64,000 bases of DNA from assembly GCF_009741275.1 (NCBI RefSeq), contig NZ_WOWS01000009.1, positions 1 to 64,000 of the forward strand, in the 5' to 3' direction. The notes under the pieces are model-generated. The model had not been told where the DNA came from. It saw only the letters and a list, made by a program, of their open reading frames with translations, and ran no database searches. This DNA is from Winogradskyella endarachnes (GTDB lineage Bacteria; Bacteroidota; Bacteroidia; Flavobacteriales; Flavobacteriaceae). Made by a program: the position numbers and the translations under genes. Shown here piece after piece: positions 1-9,507 of this stretch. Within the stretch, counting starts at the first letter, position 1; the number at the start of each line of letters is the position of its first letter.

Positions 1-469
1 AGAAGAAACCTGCTCCAATATTTGGGGTTACCTCATTTATATCTTGACTTAAAAAAGGGTCTGTAGGATCTACTACATCAATACCTGCTAAACCAATATC
101 GTGAAACGTAGCACCTGCTTTAACACCAAACGCTAATCTATGCTCTCCACCTAATTGTAAGGTATACGATACATCTACATAGGTATTAGTTTCTTTTACT
201 GGTCCTATTTGATCGGCAATAACAGATAAACCTATACCTAGATTATTACCTATTGGTGAATGACCAAAGAAAGTTCCTGTTTCTGGCCCACCATCTATTT
301 TAGACCATTGGTTTCTGTATAATAATCCAAAAGAAAGATTTTCTTTTGATCCAGCATAAGCAGGATTTATCACATTCATATTATACATATACTGCGTGTA
401 CTGAGGGTCTTGTTGCCCATGCATTTGAAATGCTAAAAGCAAAAACGCTATAATTGAGAGTTTTTTCAT
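1..469 (-). CDS. PorP/SprF family type IX secretion membrane protein (3' end beyond the window)
   Basis: I read this partial gene directly from the sequence; its ATG is the complement of 467-469 and the frame stays open to base 1 (about 156 codons). The product begins with a signal peptide (MKKLSIIAFLLLAFQMHGQ) followed by QDPQYTQYMYNMNVINPAYAGS, then NQWSKIDGGPETGTFFGHSP. This is the hallmark start of PorP/SprF outer-membrane beta-barrels, which dock type B T9SS substrates at the cell surface. It lies 28 nt downstream of the stop of the 1810-residue type B cargo gene on the same strand, the usual cargo-then-SprF order (as in sprB-sprF), so the two are probably co-transcribed and partners. 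The family is clear; the specific pairing is inferred. Usual family length is about 300 residues, so roughly half is missing here. Confidence 0.9.
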   Translation of the reverse strand, partial: MKKLSIIAFLLLAFQMHGQQDPQYTQYMYNMNVINPAYAGSKENLSFGLLYRNQWSKIDGGPETGTFFGHSPIGNNLGIGLSVIADQIGPVKETNTYVDVSYTLQLGGEHRLAFGVKAGATFHDIGLAGIDVVDPTDPFLSQDINEVTPNIGAGFF

Positions 470-497
470 TATAATTTAAGTTGATTCTGTTAGTTGA

Positions 498-3400
498 TTA
501 TCTGTTAATATATACCCAAGCACTTTTTGATTTAGCACCACCTTCATAAATAACAGTATAGAAATAAGTACCTACTGGTAATTCTTTACCATCATTAGTC
601 TGACCATGCCATTCGTCTACATAATTGTTTTTAGAGTACACAAGTGTTCCGTTTCTGTTGAATATCTCAAGTTTTGTAACATTGAAACTTGATAAATCAA
701 ACGTGTCATTCTGACCTGGTGATACTCCTGGTGAAATACCTTGTGGGAAAATACAAGAATCTAATTCTTCTACATAAATAGTTATGGTGTTAGTACAACC
801 TGTATCATTAAATTCTATTGTTGCAGTATAATCACCTTCTTCTAAAACAGTATCTAGTGTTAATCCACTTCCACTAATAGAATTTCCATCTAACGACCAC
901 GTTACTGTGACATCCGCAGCTGTAAAGTTATCTGGTGTTATTCCAATAGTAATAGGAACTGTTGCATTTGGACAAACAAAATAGTTGTCAGAGTCTTCAA
1001 AAGATGCTAAAGGAACAATATTTACTCCTAAGTTAAAAGAAGTTGTACTGTAGCAACCAGTAGTTATATCTTCTGCTCTAACATAAATGGTTTGACCAGC
1101 ACTAATATAAGGACTTGAAAGTGCGCCAGTATCTGAATCTGCGTCTGCTTGAGATGTATGATACGTAATGTCATGGTTTGTATCCGTACTAACTTCTGAA
1201 TTAATTGAAGTTAAATCAAAACTTGTTTCACCATCTACTGTACCATCTAAGTCATCACATACGATAAAATCATTTGGTTGATTAATCATAGGTGTTGCGT
1301 TAACTTCTAATTCTACTTGAGATAATTGTCTACATCCTAAATATCCATTTGTAGCAGCATCTGCATCTTCAATTCTTATAATTAAGGTTTCTCCAGAACT
1401 ACTGTATGGCGTACTTACTGCATTTATAGCTTGGTTAGCATCAGATGTATTAGTGTAGTAAGTTACAGTAAAGTCATCTCCTAAAGCTAAATCTGTAGTT
1501 AGTGCATCTAAATCAAATTCTTCAATACCATTTGCTTCAGGACCGTCACAAACTGTGATGTTTTGAGGTGCAACTGTTGGTGATTCTTGGTATAAATTAA
1601 TAGTTACTATTTGAGAAAAAGCATCAGATCCACATTGATTATCAAAAGCTTGTACTTGGTAATTGTCTGACTCTGTAACGGTTAACGAAGAGGATGTTTC
1701 ACCTGTTATAACAAAGCCGTCTCTATACCAGATATATTCATCTGCGAAAGGAGAGTCTGTTGTTATAGTAACAGAGTCAAAACCACATACAGACACTTCG
1801 TCTGGATCAGACGGATCGTTAGTTTGATCAATTGGCACTTCAATACTGGTTATTTCTGCTTCTATATCTGCTTCAATAGTACCATTGTCTGTTGCACCAG
1901 AGTTGGTTTGTGTAATTGTTATATCTCCAGCCCCACCGTTAAAGTTGGTAACTAATAACATGTATATTTCACCGCTCACAGCATTATCAATTGTTAGATT
2001 CTCTACTGATGAAGCAGAATAACTACAATCTACAATATTTCCGAATGGATAAAAACTAGAATTTGATGTGTTATTAGGACATGTAGGGCAGTCGGCAAGA
2101 ACGATATCTGTACAAGCTTGATCTACAGATGTGAAAGGACCCCAAATGACAAAATCTACATCTAATCCGTTTCCACTTGCGTCAGTTTGTTCAATTTGAA
2201 TTTCAATTGGTCCACTTTCACCAATTTGGATAATATTCCATGTTGGGTTTGGAATAGACCCTAAACATGCTACTTGACCAGTACTAGGTATTCCAATAAT
2301 ATTTGGTGTAGTTAATGCACCACCTACTGAACAGAAATTTTCTGCATTTTCACAAATTATATTTGTAGGAGCAGGTCTAATACATAAATCAAAAGTTGAT
2401 GTTTCTGATGATGTACCTCCAGAAAATACTCTTACATAATAAGTATTACCTATAACTAAAGATGGTGTAACGGCTGCGTCATCATCTGTACAATATAATT
2501 CTGTTAATGCTCCACAAGAACCTTCATATAGAGCATGATCAATGTTAGTTGTTCCTCCAACAACATTAATTATAGATATTATTTCAATCTCGTCTAACGC
2601 TTCAAAAGTAAACCATACATCGTCATTTGGCGTACCAGTACAGCTTCCGTCTGGTACTCCAGATGGTGTTGCTGCTAAAATAGTACCAGCTGTTACCGCA
2701 TCACAAGTACTGCTTGAATTAACAACGGCAGGTGTAGCGGTTGAACAGTCATCGTTAACTGGAGGACAAGCTAACACTTCGAAGTTTTCACTACTAATAA
2801 CACAATTGTTATCTTGCTCATTGGTTACAAATACTTTTACAGTACTGCCAAAAGGGAAAGGACCAACTTGGTGAATACCTGTAGCAGTAGCTTGTACTGT
2901 TGAAGTATCAAAATCGTTAGATAATTCTAAAGATGTTGCATCTCCCATACTCGTAATATTAACATCTATAAAAAATTGATTGTTATCACAATCTGGGATA
3001 ACTGTATAATCAGCTTCGGCTAGTGTACATAACAACTCTTGTATGTTAACAGTAAAGTCTAAGGTAACACCCCAAGATCCATCGTAACAAGGATCTGGTG
3101 TAGACTGTCCAAAATCGGCAGTTCCAATACGCATTCTATGAACACCGATAGGCGCTGTTAAAGGCATAACAAATGAAGCATCTAATAAATGAGGAGAACT
3201 AGCTCCTGAAGATTCACCTTGATATACAAGTTCAGTATCTTCGAAAACTAAATTATCGTTAAAATCAATCCAAACATTAGTGTCATATGTAAAGCCATGA
3301 CCAAATTCTATTTCTAAGTTAGTATTTATTCCTTGGAATACATTTACTGTTGGTGATGTTTGATTTTCATAGGTTACATCTCCTAAACTTGTAAAAGTTG

Positions 3401-5930
3401 TTATCCCTAAGTTAACGTAGTTAACACCGTCGCCATCATTACTACTTGGCACTGATTCACAATAACCTGTGTAAAATTCTATAGGTCCAATCCAAAAGCT
3501 TTCATCGCCTACACCACAAACTGCTTGTATATAAACGTCATAGCTAGTATCTGGTGTTAAACTATTTAATACATATGGATTAGCAGTGACATTACTCTCT
3601 AAAGTACCAGAACCTTGAGTAAAACCAGCTACACCATATTCGATATTCCATGTTGTTGCAGTTCCATTTTCTGTCCAACTAATTTGGGTTGAAGTTAAAC
3701 TTAAATTCTCAGCAATTAAGTCTGATGGGTTTGGACATGATGCAGGATCGTCAATTACTACATCGTCAATTGCGATGTCATCGTAAAAATCACCTGTTGT
3801 AGTTTCTGAAAATATAAAACGTACTTGTACATCTCCAGTAATGGTTAGCGTTGTTAAATCTATGGTTTTAAGCTCCCAGCCTGCAGTATTTGTATTATAT
3901 GTTGCCATTAAATTCCATGCAGCTCCATCCCATACCTCTACTTCTAATGTACTATTATCATTACCTTCATTATTACTGATTTCGTAAAACGTAAGGGTAG
4001 GTGCTGTTAATGCGGAGACATCAATAAAAGGACTTGTTAATGTTCTAATACCATCATTTCCAGATGCATCAGCGTACGCATAATAGTTGTTAGATATTGT
4101 GCTACCTGTAATAGTACCATTATCACCAACATGGCTACCAGTTGGATCATCATCAAAAAACCAATCTTCACCACCATCCATAGACCAACATAATGGTATA
4201 GTACCATTGTTTTCAAAACTTTCTATATATGGTGCTGTAAATGTTGTACATTCTGTGGTGAAAGCAAAAGGACCAGCCCATCCACTTAGTTCTGTCCCAC
4301 ATATTGCTTGCACATAATATTCGTAATCCGTAGCAGCCATTAAAGAAGTAGCAGTAAATGGATTAGTAACACTTGCATCAGTTGGAGTACCTGTTGGAGT
4401 ACTACCAGCTGTTACTATTTCAATATTCCATGCGGCTACGGACCCATCTTGAGTCCAGCTTAATTCTGCACCACTCGCAGTAATAAAGTCTGCTGCTAAT
4501 GACGTTGGGTTAAAACAGGTTGGTGCTTCATCGAATGTAACGTCGTCTATTGCAATGTCATCATAAAAATCTCCAGGTACTGTTTCTGAAAAAATAAATC
4601 TAGCTTGAATATCACCTGTAATTGTTAAAGAACTTAAATCTATGACCTTTAATTCCCAACCAGATGTGTTAGTGTTATAAGTAGCCATCATATTCCAAGC
4701 CGCTCCATCCCATACTTCAACTTCTAGTGTACTATTAGCATTACCTTCGTTATGGCTAATTTCGTAGAAATATAGTGCAGGAGTTGTTAATGCACTAACA
4801 TCTATTAAAGGTGATGTTAAGGTGCTTGGGTCTTGTGTTCCCGAAGAATCAACAAAGGCAAAGTAACCGTTTGTTGTGGTGTTTCCGTCCATTACACCAT
4901 CGTTTCCAATATGATCAAAACCAGGGTCATCAGCAAACTCCCAATCTTCACCGCCATCCATAGACCAACACAATGGTATAACGCCTCCATTTTCAAAGCC
5001 TTCAGTGTATGGTGCTACAAATGTTGTACATTCCGTTGAGAAAGATATTGGCCCAACAAATACACTTTGATCACTACCACAATCTGCTTGAATATATACA
5101 TCGTAAGTAGTTGACGAGGTTAAGCCCGTTATTGAATATGGACTACTAACGCCAACATGATTAGGAGTACCAGTTGGAGTAACACCTGTTTCAACGACTT
5201 CTAGATTTGCAATTGTAGCGGTACCATTGTCTGTCCAAGTAATTGTAGCTCCGGTAGCAGTGGTTACAGAAACTGTTAAATCAGATGGTTCTGGACACAA
5301 TACTTCATAAATTGTTACATCATCAAAACCGAATCCTTCATCGACTATTGAACCGTCTGAACCAAATGCAACTCTAAGAATAACATTAGCTTGGCCTGCT
5401 AAACTAGCTAAACTATTAGATGCCATAACCCAAGCATTTGTACCTGCTGTACCTGTGCCAGACCAACCTTCTTGTTGACCTCCAGGGCTTCCAGAAATTG
5501 TATTGTCTGTATACCAGTTATTTTGATCGCCAACAGCTCCTACATTAACCCAAGTAGTTCCATTATCTATTGAAGACTGAAGAACGGCTCCATCCCAACT
5601 AAATTCGGCATCGTACCAAATACTCATTTGAATAGCAGGTGCACTTAATGCTGAAAAATCGAACACCGGACTTGTAACCCATGAGTTTTCATTAGTGTTA
5701 TAAGTACCAGTAAGATTAGTTACCCAGGCGTTTGCTCCAGAAGCAGCACTATTAATAATAGCTCCAGCAGGCGTACCTAGTTCCCATGTACCATTTGTTG
5801 TATTATCTGCTACCCAACCACCATCACCAGACTCAAAGTCTTCCGTGTATGGAAATGTACTAATTTGTGCTTCGAGATTTGTTAAGCTAACAAATGAAAG
5901 CATGATTAAAAATAGAGTAATCTTTTTCAT
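498..5930 (-). CDS. Large multidomain surface protein with T9SS type B sorting domain
   Basis: 1810 residues. A signal peptide (to about residue 21, ending NLEAQ) is followed by a jelly-roll/MAM-like domain (FESGDGGW), then alternating fibronectin type III domains (each starting like CPEPSDLTVS / CFNPTSLAAD / CPNPSDLIAE) and MAM-like domains. A GEVED-type domain (about 830-970, with VWIDFNDNLVFEDTE) and a PPC-like region (about 1075-1200) follow. Then come Ig-like repeats carrying EFDLDALT or SFDLTSIN motifs. The end is an approximately 83-residue gliding-motility-type C-terminal domain (FPQGISPGVSPGQNDTFDL ... GTYFYTVIYEGG). That tail is the T9SS type B signal, so the protein should be exported by T9SS and displayed or released with the PorP/SprF protein encoded just downstream. 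The MAM-fn3 module is tandemly duplicated (about 3476-5035). The ligand is unknown; adhesion is inferred from domain content. Confidence 0.9.
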   Translation of the reverse strand: MKKITLFLIMLSFVSLTNLEAQISTFPYTEDFESGDGGWVADNTTNGTWELGTPAGAIINSAASGANAWVTNLTGTYNTNENSWVTSPVFDFSALSAPAIQMSIWYDAEFSWDGAVLQSSIDNGTTWVNVGAVGDQNNWYTDNTISGSPGGQQEGWSGTGTAGTNAWVMASNSLASLAGQANVILRVAFGSDGSIVDEGFGFDDVTIYEVLCPEPSDLTVSVTTATGATITWTDNGTATIANLEVVETGVTPTGTPNHVGVSSPYSITGLTSSTTYDVYIQADCGSDQSVFVGPISFSTECTTFVAPYTEGFENGGVIPLCWSMDGGEDWEFADDPGFDHIGNDGVMDGNTTTNGYFAFVDSSGTQDPSTLTSPLIDVSALTTPALYFYEISHNEGNANSTLEVEVWDGAAWNMMATYNTNTSGWELKVIDLSSLTITGDIQARFIFSETVPGDFYDDIAIDDVTFDEAPTCFNPTSLAADFITASGAELSWTQDGSVAAWNIEIVTAGSTPTGTPTDASVTNPFTATSLMAATDYEYYVQAICGTELSGWAGPFAFTTECTTFTAPYIESFENNGTIPLCWSMDGGEDWFFDDDPTGSHVGDNGTITGSTISNNYYAYADASGNDGIRTLTSPFIDVSALTAPTLTFYEISNNEGNDNSTLEVEVWDGAAWNLMATYNTNTAGWELKTIDLTTLTITGDVQVRFIFSETTTGDFYDDIAIDDVVIDDPASCPNPSDLIAENLSLTSTQISWTENGTATTWNIEYGVAGFTQGSGTLESNVTANPYVLNSLTPDTSYDVYIQAVCGVGDESFWIGPIEFYTGYCESVPSSNDGDGVNYVNLGITTFTSLGDVTYENQTSPTVNVFQGINTNLEIEFGHGFTYDTNVWIDFNDNLVFEDTELVYQGESSGASSPHLLDASFVMPLTAPIGVHRMRIGTADFGQSTPDPCYDGSWGVTLDFTVNIQELLCTLAEADYTVIPDCDNNQFFIDVNITSMGDATSLELSNDFDTSTVQATATGIHQVGPFPFGSTVKVFVTNEQDNNCVISSENFEVLACPPVNDDCSTATPAVVNSSSTCDAVTAGTILAATPSGVPDGSCTGTPNDDVWFTFEALDEIEIISIINVVGGTTNIDHALYEGSCGALTELYCTDDDAAVTPSLVIGNTYYVRVFSGGTSSETSTFDLCIRPAPTNIICENAENFCSVGGALTTPNIIGIPSTGQVACLGSIPNPTWNIIQIGESGPIEIQIEQTDASGNGLDVDFVIWGPFTSVDQACTDIVLADCPTCPNNTSNSSFYPFGNIVDCSYSASSVENLTIDNAVSGEIYMLLVTNFNGGAGDITITQTNSGATDNGTIEADIEAEITSIEVPIDQTNDPSDPDEVSVCGFDSVTITTDSPFADEYIWYRDGFVITGETSSSLTVTESDNYQVQAFDNQCGSDAFSQIVTINLYQESPTVAPQNITVCDGPEANGIEEFDLDALTTDLALGDDFTVTYYTNTSDANQAINAVSTPYSSSGETLIIRIEDADAATNGYLGCRQLSQVELEVNATPMINQPNDFIVCDDLDGTVDGETSFDLTSINSEVSTDTNHDITYHTSQADADSDTGALSSPYISAGQTIYVRAEDITTGCYSTTSFNLGVNIVPLASFEDSDNYFVCPNATVPITIGITPDNFTAADVTVTWSLDGNSISGSGLTLDTVLEEGDYTATIEFNDTGCTNTITIYVEELDSCIFPQGISPGVSPGQNDTFDLSSFNVTKLEIFNRNGTLVYSKNNYVDEWHGQTNDGKELPVGTYFYTVIYEGGAKSKSAWVYINR
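3476..5035 (-). repeat. Tandem duplication of a 780-bp MAM-fn3 module inside the surface protein gene
   Basis: Two adjacent copies (about 4256-5035 and 3476-4255) encode very similar 260-residue units. Both contain PLCWSMDGGEDW, STLEVEVWDGAAWN and GDFYDDIAIDDV in the same order. Matching nucleotide landmarks (for example near 4548 and 3768) are 780 nt apart, so the copies are in frame. Boundaries are approximate. Confidence 0.85.
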
Positions 5931-6039
5931 TATTAATCGGTTTGTTAAGAATTATATATACCCTTATAACCAATTGATTATGAGGGATTGCATTAATATT
6001 TTGTAAAAGTGTGATGTAAATTGCACCGATTCTCGTTGG

Positions 6040-6051
6040 TTAGACGTCTAA
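6040..6051. promoter_or_regulatory. 12-nt perfect palindrome in the 5931-6155 intergenic region
   Basis: TTAGACGTCTAA is a perfect palindrome, and the flanks extend the symmetry (TTG before it, CAA after it). It lies upstream of the large surface protein gene and downstream of the nuclease-fold gene, both on the minus strand. There is no U-tract, so it looks more like a protein-binding site than a terminator. Its function is unknown. Confidence 0.4.
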
Positions 6052-6087
6052 AACAATGCGAACTCGAATATATAAAAAATGACCATT

Positions 6088-6127
6088 AACAGTAGGTTAA
6101 CAATGTTATAATAGACTAACTACTGTT
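6088..6127. other. Long-looped inverted repeat between two minus-strand genes
   Basis: The arms AACAGTAGGTTA (6088-6099) and TAACTACTGTT (6117-6127) are complementary apart from one bulged G, with a 17-nt AT-rich loop. It lies 29 nt past the stop of the nuclease-fold gene on the minus strand. It could act as a weak 3' stem-loop, but it lacks a clear T-run, so the role is uncertain. Confidence 0.4.
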
Positions 6128-6155
6128 ATTATCGTTAAATGGGTTTTAGCACATT

Positions 6156-7097
6156 TTAAGTTAACTTAAATTCTATAAAAACGGGGAAATGATCGCTGTA
6201 TCCGCCATGATATTTTTTACCAACATAGGTTCTAAAAGGTTGTCCTTTATACTTTCCTTTGTATTGTGTAAGAAACTTGCTGTTAAAAACATTAGCTTTA
6301 TTAAATATTAACCTTGAATTTGTGCTGTCTAAAAAGTTTGTAGAAAATAAAATTTGATCAAATAGATTCCATTGAAATTGATGATTTAAGCTTCCTTTGT
6401 CTCGAGACCATACAGTTTTAAATGGATTGTATAATTGGCTTTGCTGCTCAATTTGTAATAGACTTTTACTATTAGGATTATCGTTAAAATCTCCCATAAC
6501 AATGATTTTTGGAGAATCTTGTTCGGTTTTTATTGTTTTAATAATCTCATTAACTTTATTTGCTGCTGCAATTCTTTTGAATTCTGTTTCTTTTACGCCT
6601 TCGCGTCTAGAAGACCAATGGTTAATGATTATATTAACTTCTTCGTTAATTAAATTACCTTTTACTAATAATATATCTCTGGTATAATCTTGGTCTCCAA
6701 ATTCATTTTCTAAATAAACGGGAAAACTTTCGGAAGAGAATACTGTAAATACATCACTTTTGTATAATAGCGCTACATCTATACCACGTTCGTCTGGCGA
6801 ATCATAATGAATATAACTGTAATTCTCTCTTATTAGGTTTTCACTTCTTACTAAATCTGATAATACTTTTTTGTTTTCTACTTCAGCTAATCCAACAAGT
6901 GATGGTCCTGCTTTGGCATCTTCTTCTCCAATTTTAGATATTGCAGTGCCTAATTTTAAAAGTTTTTTTTGGTAACGCTTTGGTGTCCATCGTTTTTGAG
7001 CAGTTGGTAAAAAGTCGTTATCATAAACAACAGGATCATCTTTAGTATCGAACAAGTTTTCGAGATTATAAAAGGCTATGGTAATTTTTTCATTCAT
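6156..7097 (-). CDS. Endonuclease/exonuclease/phosphatase-family protein (no signal peptide)
   Basis: 313 residues of the EEP (DNase I-like) metal-dependent phosphodiesterase fold. Visible motifs in order are FYNLENLFDT (Asn ligand), LVGLAEVENKKV (metal-binding Glu), DERGIDVALLY, INHWSSRREG (catalytic His), VMGDFNDNP (Asp/Asn) and YSDHFPVFIEF (catalytic Asp-His pair). All catalytic residues seem intact. There is no signal peptide, so it should act in the cytoplasm, unlike its paralogue at 57480-58589, which has the same motif set plus a leader. It is transcribed away from hflX, whose start is 74 nt away. The substrate (nucleic acid or another phosphodiester) cannot be told from the sequence. 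Confidence 0.85.
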   Translation of the reverse strand: MNEKITIAFYNLENLFDTKDDPVVYDNDFLPTAQKRWTPKRYQKKLLKLGTAISKIGEEDAKAGPSLVGLAEVENKKVLSDLVRSENLIRENYSYIHYDSPDERGIDVALLYKSDVFTVFSSESFPVYLENEFGDQDYTRDILLVKGNLINEEVNIIINHWSSRREGVKETEFKRIAAANKVNEIIKTIKTEQDSPKIIVMGDFNDNPNSKSLLQIEQQSQLYNPFKTVWSRDKGSLNHQFQWNLFDQILFSTNFLDSTNSRLIFNKANVFNSKFLTQYKGKYKGQPFRTYVGKKYHGGYSDHFPVFIEFKLT

Positions 7098-7148
7098 GGC
7101 TCTAAATATAGGTTTTTAAAACATTATATAAAGAATAATTCAATTGAT

Positions 7149-7156
7149 TAACTTTG
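7149..7156 (+). promoter_or_regulatory. hflX promoter, -7 element
   Basis: TAACTTTG matches the Bacteroidota consensus TAnnTTTG and ends 15 nt before the hflX ATG, predicting a 5' leader of about 10 nt. I see no TTG at the expected -33 distance. Confidence 0.55.
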
Positions 7157-7171
7157 TACTTTAATTAGTTT

Positions 7172-8383
7172 ATGATAGAGAAAAAAGATATTGCTTTAGA
7201 GAAGGTTGTTTTAATAGGTGTAATTACCCAAGATCAAGATGAGGAAACATTAAAAGAATACCTTGATGAGTTAGAGTTTTTAACTTATACAGCAGGCGGT
7301 GAGGTTGTAAAGCGTTACACGCAAAAAATGGCTATGCCAAATCCTAAAACTTTTATTGGTACTGGTAAAATGGATGATGTGGCTAGTTTTGTAAAAGAAA
7401 ATGATATTGGAACTGTTATTTTTGATGATGAATTAACACCTGCTCAAGAACGAAATATTAGCAAAATTCTTAATTGTAAAATATTAGATAGAACAAATCT
7501 TATCTTAGATATTTTTGCGCAACGTGCACAAACAAGCTATGCAAGGACACAAGTAGAATTAGCGCAATGCGAATATTTACTACCCAGATTAAAAGGAATG
7601 TGGACGCACCTTGAAAGGCAAAAAGGTGGTATAGGAATGCGTGGCCCAGGTGAAACAGAGATTGAGACCGATAGGCGTATTGTACGAGATAAAATAGCGT
7701 TACTAAAATCTAAGATTAAGACTATAGATAAGCAGATGGCTGTGCAACGCGGTAATCGTGGAAAAATGGTACGTGTAGCTTTAGTTGGTTACACCAATGT
7801 TGGTAAGTCAACGTTAATGAATGTGATTAGTAAAAGCGATGTTTTTGCAGAGAATAAACTTTTTGCGACTCTAGATACAACTGTAAGAAAAGTAGTTATT
7901 GGAAATCTTCCTTTTTTAGTGAGTGATACGGTAGGTTTTATTAGAAAATTACCAACACAATTGGTTGAATCTTTTAAAAGTACATTAGACGAAGTAAGAG
8001 AGGCAGATTTATTATTGCATGTAGTGGATATTTCTCATTCTAATTTTGAAGAACATATAGAATCTGTGAACCAAATTTTAGATGATATTAAAAGTAAAGA
8101 TAAACCTACTATAATGGTTTTTAATAAAATTGATGCTTATGAAGCTGAGCCTTTTGATGAAGACGATTTAATTGCAGAACGTACTGAAGCTAATTATTCT
8201 ATTGAAGAATGGAAACGAACTTGGATGCATAGAGTAGGTGACAATGCTTTATTTATTTCTGCAATTAATAAAGAAAACATGGACGAGTTTAGAAAACGTG
8301 TTTATAAAGAAGTTAGAGAAATACACGTAACACGCTTTCCGTATAATCATTTTTTATACCCAGATGTTGAAGATATAGAATAA
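7172..8383 (+). CDS. hflX: GTPase HflX
   Basis: 403 residues, the normal length. The N-terminal HflX domain carries the glycine-rich GGIGMRGPGETEIETDRR segment (about 151-169). The GTPase domain shows G1 GYTNVGKST (about 206-214), G3 DTVGF (about 252) and G4 NKID (about 318). HflX binds the 50S ribosomal subunit and in other bacteria splits or rescues stalled ribosomes, especially under heat stress. It is a single-gene unit: its own -7 element lies upstream and a strong bidirectional terminator follows at 8408-8442. Nothing odd was seen. Confidence 0.97.
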   Translation: MIEKKDIALEKVVLIGVITQDQDEETLKEYLDELEFLTYTAGGEVVKRYTQKMAMPNPKTFIGTGKMDDVASFVKENDIGTVIFDDELTPAQERNISKILNCKILDRTNLILDIFAQRAQTSYARTQVELAQCEYLLPRLKGMWTHLERQKGGIGMRGPGETEIETDRRIVRDKIALLKSKIKTIDKQMAVQRGNRGKMVRVALVGYTNVGKSTLMNVISKSDVFAENKLFATLDTTVRKVVIGNLPFLVSDTVGFIRKLPTQLVESFKSTLDEVREADLLLHVVDISHSNFEEHIESVNQILDDIKSKDKPTIMVFNKIDAYEAEPFDEDDLIAERTEANYSIEEWKRTWMHRVGDNALFISAINKENMDEFRKRVYKEVREIHVTRFPYNHFLYPDVEDIE

Positions 8384-8407
8384 TATCTTAAAGAATTTTT
8401 AACCATA

Positions 8408-8442
8408 AAAAAGAGGTCTTATAATTTATAAGACCTCTTTTT
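8408..8442. terminator. Bidirectional terminator between hflX and the DUF3078 gene
   Basis: A 17-bp perfect inverted repeat (AAAAAGAGGTCTTATAA and its complement) with runs of A on the left and T on the right works for both converging genes, whose stops are at 8383 and 8463. Confidence 0.9.
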
Positions 8443-8462
8443 TTATAAATATTGTGTTTAGC

Positions 8463-9371
8463 TTAAAACTTGTAGCTTAAACCAAATGTGTAATAAGATT
8501 GTAATTTGTTGTCTACATCAGATAAATCAACTTCTTGGTAATTAGCCGCTTCTTGTTTGTTGCTTCTTAAGCCAAAATCAAACCCAACACCAATCATTTT
8601 CCATAGTGTATAACTAAAAGAGTTAGTCCATGTCCAGTTAGATAAATCACTAGATTCGTAACTTTGGAAAGTAGAGAAGTTAGTTTTAAAGTTAATAGCA
8701 CCAATTTGTCTTGTATAATCTGCTACAATTTTTGCACCCATAGAAGATTCAAAAACAGAATCACCATCAGCAAATACAAAGTTGTAGTTTAATGGGTGTA
8801 TAACCACAATTAAGTTTTCAATAGGTGTCCATGTAGCACCAACACCAACATCTAAATAACCAGGGTCATTAAAGTTGTCTAATAAGGTTGTTCTGTATTC
8901 TGCTAAACCAGAAATAGCCCATGTTTTACTTAAGTTTCTACCGTAAAGTGAAGAGATGTTAAATACGTCAGTACCGTTTTGAAAGCTATCATCATCTGTA
9001 TCATCATCTTTATCATTAAACTTTACCCAATTTAGGTTAGTTAATAAAGAGTTTCTCCAAAAATATTTGTCTTCTATTTTATTAGCAAAAGCATTTAAAG
9101 TTATACCAAAGCTACCAGAAGATAGGTTAGGTGTTCCTTGTCCGTACCAGTTGCTAAAATCAGATAAGTTACCACCAATAGTACCAAAAGCACCTGTTCT
9201 CCAACCTGGTAAAGCATCTATTTGTGCTTGTAAAGCATTTGCTTCACCTTGAAATTTGTCAGCTTCAGCTTGTTTTTCAGCTTTTTGAGCTTCAAGTTCT
9301 TCTTTAGTTTGTGCAAAACTTAAAGTTACTACCAATAGGAGGAATACTGATAATATTAATTTTTTGTTCAT
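8463..9371 (-). CDS. DUF3078 outer-membrane-type protein
   Basis: 302 residues. A signal peptide (to about residue 20, ending LSFAQ) precedes a short charged coiled-coil-like stretch (TKEELEAQKAEKQAEADKF, about 21-50). A beta-rich body follows with alternating aromatic strands (LPGWRTGAFGTIGGNLS, NWYGQGTPNLSSGSF, YFWRNSLLTNLNW), ending in SYYTFGLSYKF. A final aromatic residue is typical of outer-membrane barrels. The pattern fits DUF3078, a widespread Bacteroidota family of unknown function. It is a monocistronic unit with its own -7 box and shared terminator. Confidence 0.85.
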   Translation of the reverse strand: MNKKLILSVFLLLVVTLSFAQTKEELEAQKAEKQAEADKFQGEANALQAQIDALPGWRTGAFGTIGGNLSDFSNWYGQGTPNLSSGSFGITLNAFANKIEDKYFWRNSLLTNLNWVKFNDKDDDTDDDSFQNGTDVFNISSLYGRNLSKTWAISGLAEYRTTLLDNFNDPGYLDVGVGATWTPIENLIVVIHPLNYNFVFADGDSVFESSMGAKIVADYTRQIGAINFKTNFSTFQSYESSDLSNWTWTNSFSYTLWKMIGVGFDFGLRSNKQEAANYQEVDLSDVDNKLQSYYTFGLSYKF

Positions 9372-9411
9372 AATGGATTAATTTTTAATAAATTAAATTG
9401 TTATTAATTTG

Positions 9412-9419
9412 CAAATTTA
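9412..9419 (-). promoter_or_regulatory. Promoter -7 element of the DUF3078 gene
   Basis: CAAATTTA on the plus strand reads TAAATTTG on the minus strand, matching TAnnTTTG. It lies 40 nt upstream of the ATG at 9371. Confidence 0.5.
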
Positions 9420-9507
9420 AGCGTTAATTGATTTTAAACATGTTTTTTTCGTTAAAATCACTAATTATTAAGACACCCGAACTTTTAAACGGTCACAATT
9501 ATTTTTA

